A program made the position numbers and the translations under genes. From Clostridiales bacterium (GTDB lineage: Bacteria; Bacillota; Clostridia; Oscillospirales; Oscillospiraceae): a stretch of 35,131 nucleotides of DNA. Shown here in pieces: positions 23,712 through 32,042 of this stretch. The notes under the pieces were generated by a model. That model was given only the letters and a program-made list of their open reading frames with translations. It searched no databases and was not told the origin of the DNA. The DNA lies in contig JAHZGF010000018.1 in assembly GCA_019420945.1 (NCBI GenBank), forward strand, positions 1-35,131. The letters are read 5' to 3'. Numbering within the stretch: the stretch's first letter is position 1; each line of letters opens with the position of its first letter.

Positions 23712-24391
23712 ATCATCTCACCAGGACCTATTACGATGCACAGGGAGAAACCTTCTGTGCCCTGGATCATGTTTCCCTGGCCTGGGAGCAGGGCCACAGT
23801 GTTGCCATCATGGGAGAAAGCGGCAGCGGGAAAAGCACTATGGCCCGGCTGATGATTGGTTTGGAGCGGCCCTCTGAGGGGCGTGTACTGGTCAATGGAG
23901 CCGATACCACCAAATGGGGCCATAGAGAGTGGAGAAAACACCGGGGCAAAATTCAAGCGGTTTTTCAGGATGCGGGCGGAACCTTGAATCCTGCTTGGAG
24001 TACCTCGAAAAATGTGGAGGAAGCTCTTGTAAACTTGACGGATTTATCCCCTGCACAGAGGAAAAGCCGCATATCTGAGTTGATGGAGCAAACCGGTTTG
24101 CGAAAAGACCTCCTGGATACTCCGGTCAGAAAATTGTCCGGCGGGGAACAACGCCGTCTGGCGCTTCTGCGCTCTCTATCTATTTTTCCAGAGTTTTTGA
24201 TCCTGGATGAAGTGACAGCTGGCCTTGACCTGATTTCAACCGAGTCAGTTTTTCAGCTTTTAGAAAAATACCAGCAGGAACATGACTGCGCCTATCTGGT
24301 CATTACTCATGACCTGCAAATCGCCTCGCGGCTCTGCGAGGTCATTTACGAGATCGAACACGGCAAAATCACAAAAAAGGCCGTTCGATAA
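23693..24391 (+). CDS. ABC importer ATPase, OppF/NikE type
   Basis: A 232-residue ATPase. ATG 23693 follows GGAGGAGG (23676-23683), and the gene overlaps the previous one by 19 bp. Walker A is 'GESGSGKS' (41-48), the signature 'LSGGEQRR' and Walker B 'FLILDEVTAGLD'. Residue 'E' replaces the usual 'P' after DE, and the switch His is present ('VITHDL'). It forms a heterodimer with the preceding ATPase. Confidence 0.92.
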   Translation: MDCIELDHLTRTYYDAQGETFCALDHVSLAWEQGHSVAIMGESGSGKSTMARLMIGLERPSEGRVLVNGADTTKWGHREWRKHRGKIQAVFQDAGGTLNPAWSTSKNVEEALVNLTDLSPAQRKSRISELMEQTGLRKDLLDTPVRKLSGGEQRRLALLRSLSIFPEFLILDEVTAGLDLISTESVFQLLEKYQQEHDCAYLVITHDLQIASRLCEVIYEIEHGKITKKAVR

Positions 24392-24421
24392 CTATAAAAT
24401 CACAGAAAGGAACAAAATGAG

Positions 24422-26083
24422 ATGAAACGAACCAAACGTGTTTTGGGCCTTGCTCTTGCCGCGGTTATGTGCGTGGGGATGCTTACCGGCTGCAGTGGGG
24501 AAACATCCAGCAGCGCGACAGATTCTGATGGAGTGAGTACTTCTGAAACAACAAGTGCAGAGGAAAGCAGCTCGGCCGAAACGGAGGAAAAGGTCCTGAA
24601 CATCGCCACGATTGGCGAAACCACAACCCTATCCCCCCTTTATATGATCGCGGACAACCGTCCCACGCAGAAACTGCTCTATGAGGGTCTGGTGAAATAC
24701 GTGGATGGGGAGATCCAGCCGGTCCTAGCGGAAGATTGGGAACTGAGCGAGGACGGCACCCAGCTTACCTTCTATCTTCGGCAGGGTGTGACCTTCCATG
24801 ATGGAGAGCCTTTCAATGCTGAGGCTGCGATTGCCAATATTGAATCCTGGCACATCAATCCTTCCTTTGCCTCTCTGCCTGGCGTTGTGGACTATACAAA
24901 CATCGAGGCCGTAGATGAGTACACTATCCGCCTGACCTATGATACGCCGTACTTTGCATACATCAACGACTTCTGCTGGCCGGATGTCTGCACCATGATT
25001 TCTCCGAAACTGATTACCCAGGGAGATTTCCAGACCGTCAACGGTTATGCCGGAACCGGCCCTTACATCTATGATGAATATGTGGCGGGCCAGTACACCA
25101 CCTTTGTCCGCAATGAAAACTATTGGGGAGAACAGCCTTACTACGACAAGATTGTTGCAAAGTACATTCCTGACAATGCCTCCCGTGTGCAGGCATTACA
25201 GACCGGTGAAATTGACCTGATTTACGGCTCCGCGGAATTGAGCTATGAGGACTATAACCAGGCCACCGCCATCGAGGGAATTGAGGGTAAGTTTGCTCCT
25301 TCCGGTTCGACGATCCGCAACATCATTCTGAACTTCAATGGGAATCTGGCTGATTTGAGCGTGCGCCAGGCGCTGGCCTACGCCATTGACAAGGAGGCTA
25401 TTTCTGAGGGCCTGACCTATGGCTATGAGCCGGTAGCGAACACGATTGTTCCGGAGGGAACGCCTTACTCTGACATCTGCGGCACTATTGAATACAGCTA
25501 TGACGTGGACAAAGCAAATCAGCTTTTGGATGACGCCGGTTGGACAATGAATGAATCCACCGGTATCCGGGAAAAGGATGGAACACCGCTTCATGTGGTC
25601 TTTACCTGCCCCACAGATGACAGCACCATCGGCTCTATCGCCACCTTGCTCCAGAGCCAGCTTGCCGAAGTGGGAATTGAAGTAGAGATCAAGAGCATGG
25701 AAAAGATGGAGTGGTACGCAAGTTATATGGAGCCCACCGGCTGGGATATTACCGCTATGACTGCCGGTTTCTTCAACTATGCTATGCCGCAGTGCTGGTT
25801 CTCGGCGATGATGGCGCAGATGCCGGAGGATGTTTCCATCCCGCTGCTGGACAATTCTGACGAGTTCATTTCCGCTCTGAGCGAATTTAAGACCTGCAAC
25901 GATGAGACACGCCTGCGGGAGCTGTTTGAACTCCTCATCAATACGGATCTCGACCAGGTGCTGGATGTTCCTCTGACCCATCAGATGGATATGATCGTCT
26001 ACAATACGGATAAGATTGCAGACTATAACTTTGCTTCCGATTATGCTTTCCTGGATGTGACGCAGATCACACCGGCAGAATAA
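24422..26083 (+). CDS. Extracellular solute-binding lipoprotein, family 5 (OppA/NikA type)
   Basis: A 553-residue lipoprotein. The signal peptide ends in the lipobox 'LTGC' with Cys24 as lipid anchor, followed by a Ser/Thr/Glu-rich tether (25-60). The family 5 fold follows: 'ATIGETTTLSPLYMIADNRP', 'VTFHDGEPFNAEA', 'GTGPYIYDEY' and 'RQALAYAIDKEAI'. It catches the substrate outside the cell and delivers it to the permeases. Family 5 proteins bind peptides, nickel, haem or metal-opine complexes; the sequence does not say which. A hairpin follows the gene (26095-26130) and may stabilise this part of the mRNA. Confidence 0.93.
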   Translation: MKRTKRVLGLALAAVMCVGMLTGCSGETSSSATDSDGVSTSETTSAEESSSAETEEKVLNIATIGETTTLSPLYMIADNRPTQKLLYEGLVKYVDGEIQPVLAEDWELSEDGTQLTFYLRQGVTFHDGEPFNAEAAIANIESWHINPSFASLPGVVDYTNIEAVDEYTIRLTYDTPYFAYINDFCWPDVCTMISPKLITQGDFQTVNGYAGTGPYIYDEYVAGQYTTFVRNENYWGEQPYYDKIVAKYIPDNASRVQALQTGEIDLIYGSAELSYEDYNQATAIEGIEGKFAPSGSTIRNIILNFNGNLADLSVRQALAYAIDKEAISEGLTYGYEPVANTIVPEGTPYSDICGTIEYSYDVDKANQLLDDAGWTMNESTGIREKDGTPLHVVFTCPTDDSTIGSIATLLQSQLAEVGIEVEIKSMEKMEWYASYMEPTGWDITAMTAGFFNYAMPQCWFSAMMAQMPEDVSIPLLDNSDEFISALSEFKTCNDETRLRELFELLINTDLDQVLDVPLTHQMDMIVYNTDKIADYNFASDYAFLDVTQITPAE

Positions 26084-26094
26084 AAAATGCGGCG

Positions 26095-26130
26095 ATGCGG
26101 GGTGGTTGGGAGGAACCGACTGCCCCGCAT
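26095..26130 (+). promoter_or_regulatory. Intercistronic hairpin without T-run
   Basis: ATGCGGGG (26095-26102) pairs with CCCCGCAT (26123-26130), with an inner GGTT/AACC. There is no run of T after it. Hairpins of this kind after binding-protein genes often protect the 3' end of the lipoprotein message and set the ratio to downstream genes. Confidence 0.55.
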
Positions 26131-26151
26131 TGCTTTGATGGAGGGTGAGAG

Positions 26152-27912
26152 ATGATGAAACAAACACCATCGCCAGTCAAGCGGCTTTGGGAATTGGCTG
26201 GCGCACATCGGAGGGCCTATGCGTTCTCCATATTCCTGGCGATCCTGGGCGTCGCTTGTGGGATGATTCCGTATTTTGCCATCGCCTATATCATGCTCTG
26301 CCTGATGGATGGCGTAACCGCCCTGAGTACCTATGCCTTATGGTGCGGCGTGATCCTGTTGGGGTTTACGCTGAAGCTGCTATTTTCCACCTTGTCCACA
26401 ACGGTGTCCCACACGGCGACCTTCCAGACATTGAAAGAGGTCCGTATGAGAATTGCAGATAAACTGTCACGGGTCCCCATGGGCTACATCATGGATCAGT
26501 CCTCCGGGCGGTTCAAGGACATTATCGTGGACCGCGTGGAAAGCATGGAGCCGATTCTGGCTCATTTGGTGCCGGAAATGACTTCAAATCTGTTTGTCCC
26601 TCTGTGTATCATTGTCTACCTGTTCATTTTGGACTGGCGTATGGCGCTGGCTTCCCTTGTGACCCTGCCCATTGGTTTTCTGTGTTATATGGGGATGTCC
26701 CGCGGGTATAGTGAGCGGTTTTCCGGTCTGATGAAACGGGTGCAGAAGATGAATGCCACCATTATTGAGTATGTGGGAGGAATTGAGGTCATCAAGGCAT
26801 TCAATCAGTCCGCCAACTCTTATCAGAAGTATTCCGATGCGGTCAACGATGACGCCAGCTACGCGGTGGATTGGATGAAGGACACGCAGTTGTTCATGTC
26901 CATGAGCAATACGATCTGGCCCAGTGTCTGGCTGGCGGTTCTGCCCATCGGCGCTGTGCTTTATCAGAATGGGACCTTGGCCGCCCCGGTATTTCTGACG
27001 ATTATGATTTTGTCCCTGGGTATTGTAGGGCCGATTTTGGGGGCCATTAAGTTTACAGATAACATTTCACAGTTGGGTACGATTGTAGGCGAAGTTGGGA
27101 GCCTTCTGGATGCACCGGAAATGGTGCGGCCAGCTCACGATGCCGACATTCACGACTTGACCATCCTCTTCCAGGATGTTTCTTTCTCCTATGACCCAAA
27201 GGACCCGAAGCCGATACTGGATCACGTCAACCTGACGATTCAGCCGGGAACGATGACGGCATTGGTGGGGCCCTCCGGCTCAGGCAAATCCACCATTACA
27301 AAGTTGATTACAGGCTTTTGGGAGGCCACTTCCGGTGCGATTACGCTGGGCGGAGTGGATTTGAAGAATATCCCCTTGTCACAGCTTTCCTCCTGCGTGT
27401 CCTATGTATCCCAGGACAATTATCTCTTTGACGAGAGCATCCGGGAAAATATCCGCATGGGCCGGTTATCTGCCACCGATCAGGAAGTAGAGGATGTCGC
27501 CAAAAAGTGCGGCTGCCATGATTTTATCATGGGATTAGAGCATGGGTATGACACGATCGTAGGCGGCGCTGGCGGCCATCTGTCAGGCGGTGAACGTCAA
27601 AGAATTGCCATTGCCAGAGCTATGCTGAAGGATGCCCCGATCATTATTTTTGATGAAGCGACAGCGTACCTCGATCCAGAGAATGAGAGTTTGGTACAGG
27701 AAGCCATCTCTAAATTGGTACAAGGAAAAACGCTGATTATGGTTGCCCACAGGCTCTACACTGTCACGGGCGCGGATCAGCTGGTTGTCGTCAATCAAGG
27801 CCGGATTGAAGCCACCGGAACACATGAGGAACTTCTGCAAAGATGTCCGCTCTACAAGGAAATGTGGCAGGCCCATATCGGAAGCCGTGACGAGGGAGGT
27901 GAAACGGCATGA
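26152..27912 (+). CDS. Exporter-fold ABC transporter subunit, YbtP/IrtA-like
   Basis: A 586-residue protein with the membrane domain first (about 1-320, six helices) and the ATPase after. Walker A is 'GPSGSGKST' (373-381), the signature 'LSGGERQR' (from 477) and Walker B 'IIIFDEATAYLD'. ATG 26152 follows GGAGG. It overlaps its partner gene by 4 bp (ATGA), so the pair forms a heterodimer. Pairs of this fold next to AraC/DtxR regulators and a metal importer include YbtPQ and IrtAB, which import siderophores in spite of the exporter fold. Export of a toxic compound remains possible. It is similar to the partial gene at 34519 ('DRVESMEPILAH' and 'DRIEDVEPPLAH'). Confidence 0.88.
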   Translation: MMKQTPSPVKRLWELAGAHRRAYAFSIFLAILGVACGMIPYFAIAYIMLCLMDGVTALSTYALWCGVILLGFTLKLLFSTLSTTVSHTATFQTLKEVRMRIADKLSRVPMGYIMDQSSGRFKDIIVDRVESMEPILAHLVPEMTSNLFVPLCIIVYLFILDWRMALASLVTLPIGFLCYMGMSRGYSERFSGLMKRVQKMNATIIEYVGGIEVIKAFNQSANSYQKYSDAVNDDASYAVDWMKDTQLFMSMSNTIWPSVWLAVLPIGAVLYQNGTLAAPVFLTIMILSLGIVGPILGAIKFTDNISQLGTIVGEVGSLLDAPEMVRPAHDADIHDLTILFQDVSFSYDPKDPKPILDHVNLTIQPGTMTALVGPSGSGKSTITKLITGFWEATSGAITLGGVDLKNIPLSQLSSCVSYVSQDNYLFDESIRENIRMGRLSATDQEVEDVAKKCGCHDFIMGLEHGYDTIVGGAGGHLSGGERQRIAIARAMLKDAPIIIFDEATAYLDPENESLVQEAISKLVQGKTLIMVAHRLYTVTGADQLVVVNQGRIEATGTHEELLQRCPLYKEMWQAHIGSRDEGGETA

Positions 27913-29654
27913 TTACTGCCTTAAAGAAGATTTATGTTTTTTCCGGCAGATGGAAAGGGGTACTGAAAAAAACGGTTGTGTTCAGTTTGCTGCACTCCAT
28001 TTTTGATATGTTCCAGATCGGTGCGCTTTTCCTTATCCTCAACGGATTGGTCGAGGGCCTTCATGGTCAAGACATTATATTTGCATTCCTGCTCCTTTTG
28101 GCCGGTGTGATCGGGAAAATCATTTGCAGTTATATTTCCGACTTTTCGCAGACGAGGGTTGGGTATTTCATGTGCGCGGATAAGCGCATCCATGTGGGCG
28201 ACAGGATGAAATATATGCCGATGGGCTACTTTAACAGCCACAGCCTTGGAAATCTGACTTCTACCGTGACGACTACAATCAGTGATGTGGAGAATAATGC
28301 TCCCTCTGTGTTGATTACTGTCATTCACGGCTTTATCCATGTGGTTGTCATCACCATCGTTATCTTTTTCTTTGACTGGCGGATCGGCCTGTTGGCTTGC
28401 CTGGGAATCCTGCTGTTTCTGTTCTGCAATTCGCTCCTGCAAAAGAAATCCCAGGAAATCTCTCCAAAGCGGCAGGCAGCGCAGGAGGACTTGGTAGGGG
28501 CCACACTGGAATACATCCAGGGTATGGGCATTGTAAAATCCTTTAACCTGGGCGGTGGGTCCAATCAGAAGATGAAGCAGGCGATTGAAGAAAGCCGCGC
28601 CAGAAACACAAAGTTGGAGACGGTTTTCGGCCCCTACGGGATGCTGCAGCTGTTCATGCTGCGGCTGGCAAGTGTTGCGATCATGTTCTGTTCCATCCTG
28701 TTCTATCTGGAAGGGAGCATGACCCTCGTGTACTGCTTGATGATGTGTGTTGCCTCTTTCCTGATTTTCAGTGAGCTGGAGGCTGCCGGCGGCAAGTCTT
28801 TTGCGCTCCGGCTGATCGAAAGCTCGATTGACAAGGTAAATGCCATTGACGACACCCCGGTCATGGACCTCTCCGGGAAAGATATTACGCCCAAAGACAC
28901 CACCATTGAATTGCAGGATGTGGGATTCTCTTATGGGGATCACCGAATCCTGAGCCATGTGAACCTGACGATCCCGGCGAAAACGACTACAGCAGTTGTT
29001 GGCCCGTCTGGTTCCGGGAAAACAACATTGTGCAGTCTGATTGCCCGCTTTTGGGATGTGAACGAGGGCTGTATCAAGTTGGGGGGTGTGGATATACGGG
29101 AGTACAAACTGGACAGCCTGCTTTCCAACATCAGCATGGTCTTTCAAAATGTTTTCCTCTTTGCGGACAGCATTGAGAACAATATCAAATTTGGAAAGCC
29201 AGATGCCACCCACGAAGAAGTTGTCCAGGCTGCGAAGGCTGCCTGCTGTCACGATTTTATCATGGCACTTCCCAATGGCTATGATACGGTCATCGGGGAA
29301 AGCGGTGCAACTTTGTCCGGCGGAGAAAAGCAGAGAATTTCCATCGCACGGGCTATTTTGAAGGACACCCCTATCATCATCCTGGACGAAGCCACCAGCA
29401 GTGTTGACCCGGAAAACGAGGCGGAATTACAGCAGGCCATCGAGAAACTGACAAAGGATAAAACGGTGATTATCATTGCACACCGGCTGAAAACCGTCCG
29501 AAACGCTCAGCAAATCATCGTGATTGCAAATGGTGGGATTGCACAGTGCGGCACACATCAGCAGCTGATGGAGCAGCCGGGTATCTATGCAGATTTTGTC
29601 CATGTCCGGGAGAAAGCAATCAACTGGAAACTGTTTGCTGAAACAGCGCAGTAA
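27909..29654 (+). CDS. Exporter-fold ABC transporter subunit, YbtQ/IrtB-like
   Basis: A 581-residue partner of the preceding subunit. Six membrane helices (about 15-310) are followed by an ATPase with Walker A 'GPSGSGKTT' (365-373), signature 'LSGGEKQR' (from 469) and Walker B 'IIILDEATSSVD'. The A-loop/Q-loop region 'NISMVFQNVFLFADSIENNI' is intact, so both ATP sites of the dimer look usable. ATG 27909 overlaps the upstream stop. It is the last gene of module A; a change to more GC-rich sequence follows (by eye). Confidence 0.88.
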   Translation: MITALKKIYVFSGRWKGVLKKTVVFSLLHSIFDMFQIGALFLILNGLVEGLHGQDIIFAFLLLLAGVIGKIICSYISDFSQTRVGYFMCADKRIHVGDRMKYMPMGYFNSHSLGNLTSTVTTTISDVENNAPSVLITVIHGFIHVVVITIVIFFFDWRIGLLACLGILLFLFCNSLLQKKSQEISPKRQAAQEDLVGATLEYIQGMGIVKSFNLGGGSNQKMKQAIEESRARNTKLETVFGPYGMLQLFMLRLASVAIMFCSILFYLEGSMTLVYCLMMCVASFLIFSELEAAGGKSFALRLIESSIDKVNAIDDTPVMDLSGKDITPKDTTIELQDVGFSYGDHRILSHVNLTIPAKTTTAVVGPSGSGKTTLCSLIARFWDVNEGCIKLGGVDIREYKLDSLLSNISMVFQNVFLFADSIENNIKFGKPDATHEEVVQAAKAACCHDFIMALPNGYDTVIGESGATLSGGEKQRISIARAILKDTPIIILDEATSSVDPENEAELQQAIEKLTKDKTVIIIAHRLKTVRNAQQIIVIANGGIAQCGTHQQLMEQPGIYADFVHVREKAINWKLFAETAQ

Positions 29655-29706
29655 TGTAGAGGGTGCTATGTTTTCTTTACTGGTACGAATGGCATGGGAG
29701 GACTCT

Positions 29707-30099
29707 ATGGAGAAAAAGCATACCACCGCATCAGGCGAGGACTATTTGGAGGCCATCTTGATGCTCCAGCAAAAACACGGCACTGTGCGCTCCGTGGATG
29801 TGTCCCACCAGCTGGAGGTATCCAAGGCCAGCGTCAGCTACGCGGTGACGACTTTGCGGCAAGGTGGATTTCTCACCATGGAGGATGATTTCTCCCTCCA
29901 CCTGACCGATGTGGGCCGGGAGGTAGCGGAGCGAGTGTATGAGAAGCACCGGTTCTTCTTTGAAATGCTCACCGCTGCCGGGGTGGAACACCACACCGCT
30001 CAGCGGGAAGCCTGCCGCATGGAACACACACTCAGCGAGGAGAGCTTTCAGAAGCTGAAGCAGTCCGTGGAGAGGAAGGACGCCCATGCTGATCCATAA
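29707..30099 (+). CDS. DtxR/MntR-family metal-dependent regulator
   Basis: A 130-residue protein. ATG 29707 lies 5 bases after GGGAGG; an earlier ATG at 29668 would add 13 residues and cannot be excluded. Residues 9-75 form the winged helix ('SGEDYLEAILML', 'SHQLEVSKASVSYAVTTLR'). The dimer and metal domain holds Asp12, Glu15, His81, Glu86 and 'EACRMEH' (Cys103, Glu106, His107). The Cys-x-x-Glu-His pattern is that of DtxR/IdeR, while Asp12 matches MntR. There is no SH3-like C-terminal domain. It likely senses Fe(II) or Mn(II) and represses nearby transporters. It overlaps the Rrf2-type gene by 14 bp. Confidence 0.87.
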   Translation: MEKKHTTASGEDYLEAILMLQQKHGTVRSVDVSHQLEVSKASVSYAVTTLRQGGFLTMEDDFSLHLTDVGREVAERVYEKHRFFFEMLTAAGVEHHTAQREACRMEHTLSEESFQKLKQSVERKDAHADP

Positions 30100-30463
30100 G
30101 ACCACCGATTATGCTATCCGGCTGCTTTGCTGCGTGGCAGGGGCGAAAAATCCGGTGCCTTCCTCCAAGCTGGCGGTTGAGCTGGGTGTCTCTCCCCGGT
30201 ATGTCCTCCACTTTGGCGCTATGCTGCGGGAGGCCGGCTTCGTCCAAGTCACCGGCGGCCCGGCAGGGGGATTTTCCCTTGCCCGCAGCCCTGAAAACAT
30301 CTCGCTGTGGGACGTCTTCACCTGTATGGAAAATGCGGAAGGGCTGGTCCCCACCGCTCCCAAGGACACTGCGCTGGGGGAATTCTACACCATGGTGGAA
30401 GAGAAGTTCCGGGCAAAACTCCAGGGGATGACGTTGGAAAAACTGTGCAGGACCAAACCATAA
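30086..30463 (+). CDS. Rrf2-family transcription regulator
   Basis: A 125-residue winged-helix protein: 'KTTDYAIRLLCCVA', 'SSKLAVELGVSPRYVLHFGA' and 'GFVQVTGGPAGGFSLARSPE' are the family's helix-turn-helix and wing. The three-Cys cluster that holds an Fe-S centre in IscR/NsrR is absent, so it is not a classical Fe-S sensor. It is co-translated with the DtxR-type gene and followed by a terminator, making a two-regulator operon. Confidence 0.87.
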   Translation: MLIHKTTDYAIRLLCCVAGAKNPVPSSKLAVELGVSPRYVLHFGAMLREAGFVQVTGGPAGGFSLARSPENISLWDVFTCMENAEGLVPTAPKDTALGEFYTMVEEKFRAKLQGMTLEKLCRTKP

Positions 30464-30476
30464 AATCTTCGAAATG

Positions 30477-30514
30477 AAAGCGCCAAGTGTGGAGTTCCCC
30501 ATTCGGCGCTTTTT
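30477..30514 (+). terminator. Terminator after the two-regulator operon
   Basis: AAAGCGCC (30477-30484) pairs with GGCGCTTT (30505-30512), ending in a T-run. The next transcription unit starts from the promoter at 30639. Confidence 0.75.
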
Positions 30515-30638
30515 ATTTGCAGGACCAAGCGCTTTGCCAAAGGGGAAAATTCCTTTCTCCGCACTCCGAAAGATTTCCCAAAGACGGAGAAACCGTGGAA
30601 TTTCTTTGTCCAAACGGTGCAAAGCCGTCCAACAGGAG

Positions 30639-30667
30639 CAGACAAAAGGGAGCATTTCCGGTACAAT
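30639..30667 (+). promoter_or_regulatory. Promoter of the ECF transporter operon
   Basis: CAGACA (30639-30644) and TACAAT (30662-30667) are 17 bp apart. The leader from about 30674 contains GTGAAAAA/TTTTTCAC (30675-30682 and 30699-30706) enclosing GGGCGCCC, then palindrome 3. The 30515-30638 stretch holds no gene that I can support. Confidence 0.6.
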
Positions 30668-30714
30668 GCTGCCTGTGAAAAAGGGCGCCCAGCGTCCTGT
30701 TTTTCACGCCAGGG

Positions 30715-30730
30715 GTTAGCAAAAACTAAC
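30715..30730. promoter_or_regulatory. Operator-like palindrome 3, GTTAG-N6-CTAAC
   Basis: GTTAG-CAAAAA-CTAAC lies directly before the ribosome binding site of the ECF S-component gene. It matches the sites before araC and the Opp operon. No T-run follows and the stem is only 5 bp, so it is not a terminator. Confidence 0.55.
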
Positions 30731-30747
30731 GAAAGGAAGCGCACCCT

Positions 30748-31353
30748 ATGTCTGAACAAAGTAAAAGCCGCGCCATGGGCGGCAAAGATGTCATTACCGT
30801 GGGAATTTTCTCTGCCATCTATTTCGTCATCAACTTCGCCTTCATGCTCTTAGGCGGGATTCACCCGCTGCTGTGGATCTTAATGCCAGGTTTTATCGCC
30901 CTGTTTACCGGTATCCCGTATCTCATGATGTGCGCCAAGGTGCAGAAGGTGGGCTCTGTTTTGCTGATGGGCCTCATCACCGGCCTTATCTACTATGTCA
31001 CCGGGCAGTTTACCGTGGTGATCCTGATCTCCTTCGCCACTGCCTGCATTCTGGCGGAACTTATCCGGGGCCTTACCCATTACCAAAGCATGGCAGGAAA
31101 CCTTGTGTCCTTTGTGCTGTTTTCCGTGGGAATGGTGGGCTCCCCGCTGCCCATCTGGCTCATGCGGGAGGACTTCCTGCAGCAGATCACGGAGCAGGGG
31201 ATGCCCGCAGACTATGTAAACACCCTGGCAGCGCTGTCCTCCCCTGGGATGCTGGTGGTACTGTTTTTGGCCCCCATCGTGGGAGCCGTCATCGGCGGGC
31301 TGCTTGCAAAAGCCATGTTCCGCAAGCACTTTGAAAAGGCCGGCCTGGTGTGA
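30748..31353 (+). CDS. ECF transporter S component, MptD/Trep_Strep-like
   Basis: A 201-residue integral membrane protein with about six helices. ATG 30748 follows GAAAGGAAG. The pattern 'ITVGIFSAIYFVINFAFMLL', 'LLWILMPGFIALFTGIPYLM' and 'GLITGLIYYVTGQ' fits the Trep_Strep/MptD group of S components. S components bind the small molecule and dock to the T-A module; this group's substrate is not settled. Its partners follow in the same operon. In Streptococcus equi a related ECF set belongs to the equibactin locus as I recall, which favours a metal or metallophore role. Confidence 0.85.
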   Translation: MSEQSKSRAMGGKDVITVGIFSAIYFVINFAFMLLGGIHPLLWILMPGFIALFTGIPYLMMCAKVQKVGSVLLMGLITGLIYYVTGQFTVVILISFATACILAELIRGLTHYQSMAGNLVSFVLFSVGMVGSPLPIWLMREDFLQQITEQGMPADYVNTLAALSSPGMLVVLFLAPIVGAVIGGLLAKAMFRKHFEKAGLV

Positions 31354-31354
31354 G

Positions 31355-32026
31355 ATGGAACAAACACTGCGTGTTTTTGATCCCCGGGCTGGACTATGGC
31401 TTTTGGTGGCGGCGAATATCATTGCCTTCCGTCCCCACACTTTCTGGCTGGAGGCGGCCCTGATCGCCCTGCTGCTGGCGCTGATGATCGGCCACGGCAG
31501 GCCGTCCATGGCATGGAAATGGGCGGTAGGCTACGGCGCGCTGCTGGTGTTTCAGCAGGTCATCCTGCCATCGTCCCCTATGATCATCGCCACCAGCTTC
31601 ACCATCTTTGCCTCCTACACCCGCCGGATGTTTCCCTGCCTGATGACCGGCGCGCTGATGCTCAAATGCACGCCCCTGCGGGTCCTGATCCTGGGGCTGC
31701 GATGGATTCACCTCCCCCAAAAGCTGATTGTGGCCATCTCTGTGACCCTGCGGTATTTTCCGGCTATCCGGGAAGAGGTCGGCTACATCCGAGACGCCAT
31801 GAAGTTGCGGAATATTCGGGGCCTTGCCCGGCTGGAGGGCACGGTGGTTCCCCTGATGGTTTCCGCTACAGAGACAGCAGATGAACTGTCCGCGGCGGCG
31901 GTGACCCGGGGAATCGAAAACCCGGCCCGCAAAACCAGCGCCATCTCTCTGCGGTTCTCCCTTTTGGACTTATTTGGGATGCTGGCAGGACTTGCCTTGC
32001 TGATTCTTTCATTTGTGATACAATAA
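31355..32026 (+). CDS. ECF transporter T component (EcfT/CbiQ family)
   Basis: A 223-residue membrane protein. The ATG at 31355 lies 1 base after the upstream stop and gives 'MEQTLRVFDPRAGLWLLVAA', a normal EcfT start; the longer frame from 31304 runs into the S component. The two coupling-helix motifs contacting the ATPases are visible as 'AMKLRNIRG' and 'AAAVTRGIENP'. Four to five helices precede them. It links the S component to the double ATPase. Confidence 0.87.
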   Translation: MEQTLRVFDPRAGLWLLVAANIIAFRPHTFWLEAALIALLLALMIGHGRPSMAWKWAVGYGALLVFQQVILPSSPMIIATSFTIFASYTRRMFPCLMTGALMLKCTPLRVLILGLRWIHLPQKLIVAISVTLRYFPAIREEVGYIRDAMKLRNIRGLARLEGTVVPLMVSATETADELSAAAVTRGIENPARKTSAISLRFSLLDLFGMLAGLALLILSFVIQ

Positions 32027-32042
32027 GGGGGCGGTGGGAACG

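Noticed and set aside
24417..24425. Two-codon frame ATG AGA TGA before the lipoprotein gene
   Set aside because: Too short to interpret; the real start at 24422 overlaps it and encodes a proper signal peptide.
27921..29252. 443-codon minus-strand frame opposite the second ABC subunit
   Set aside because: Antisense to a complete ABC gene with all motifs; no ribosome binding site or recognisable domain.
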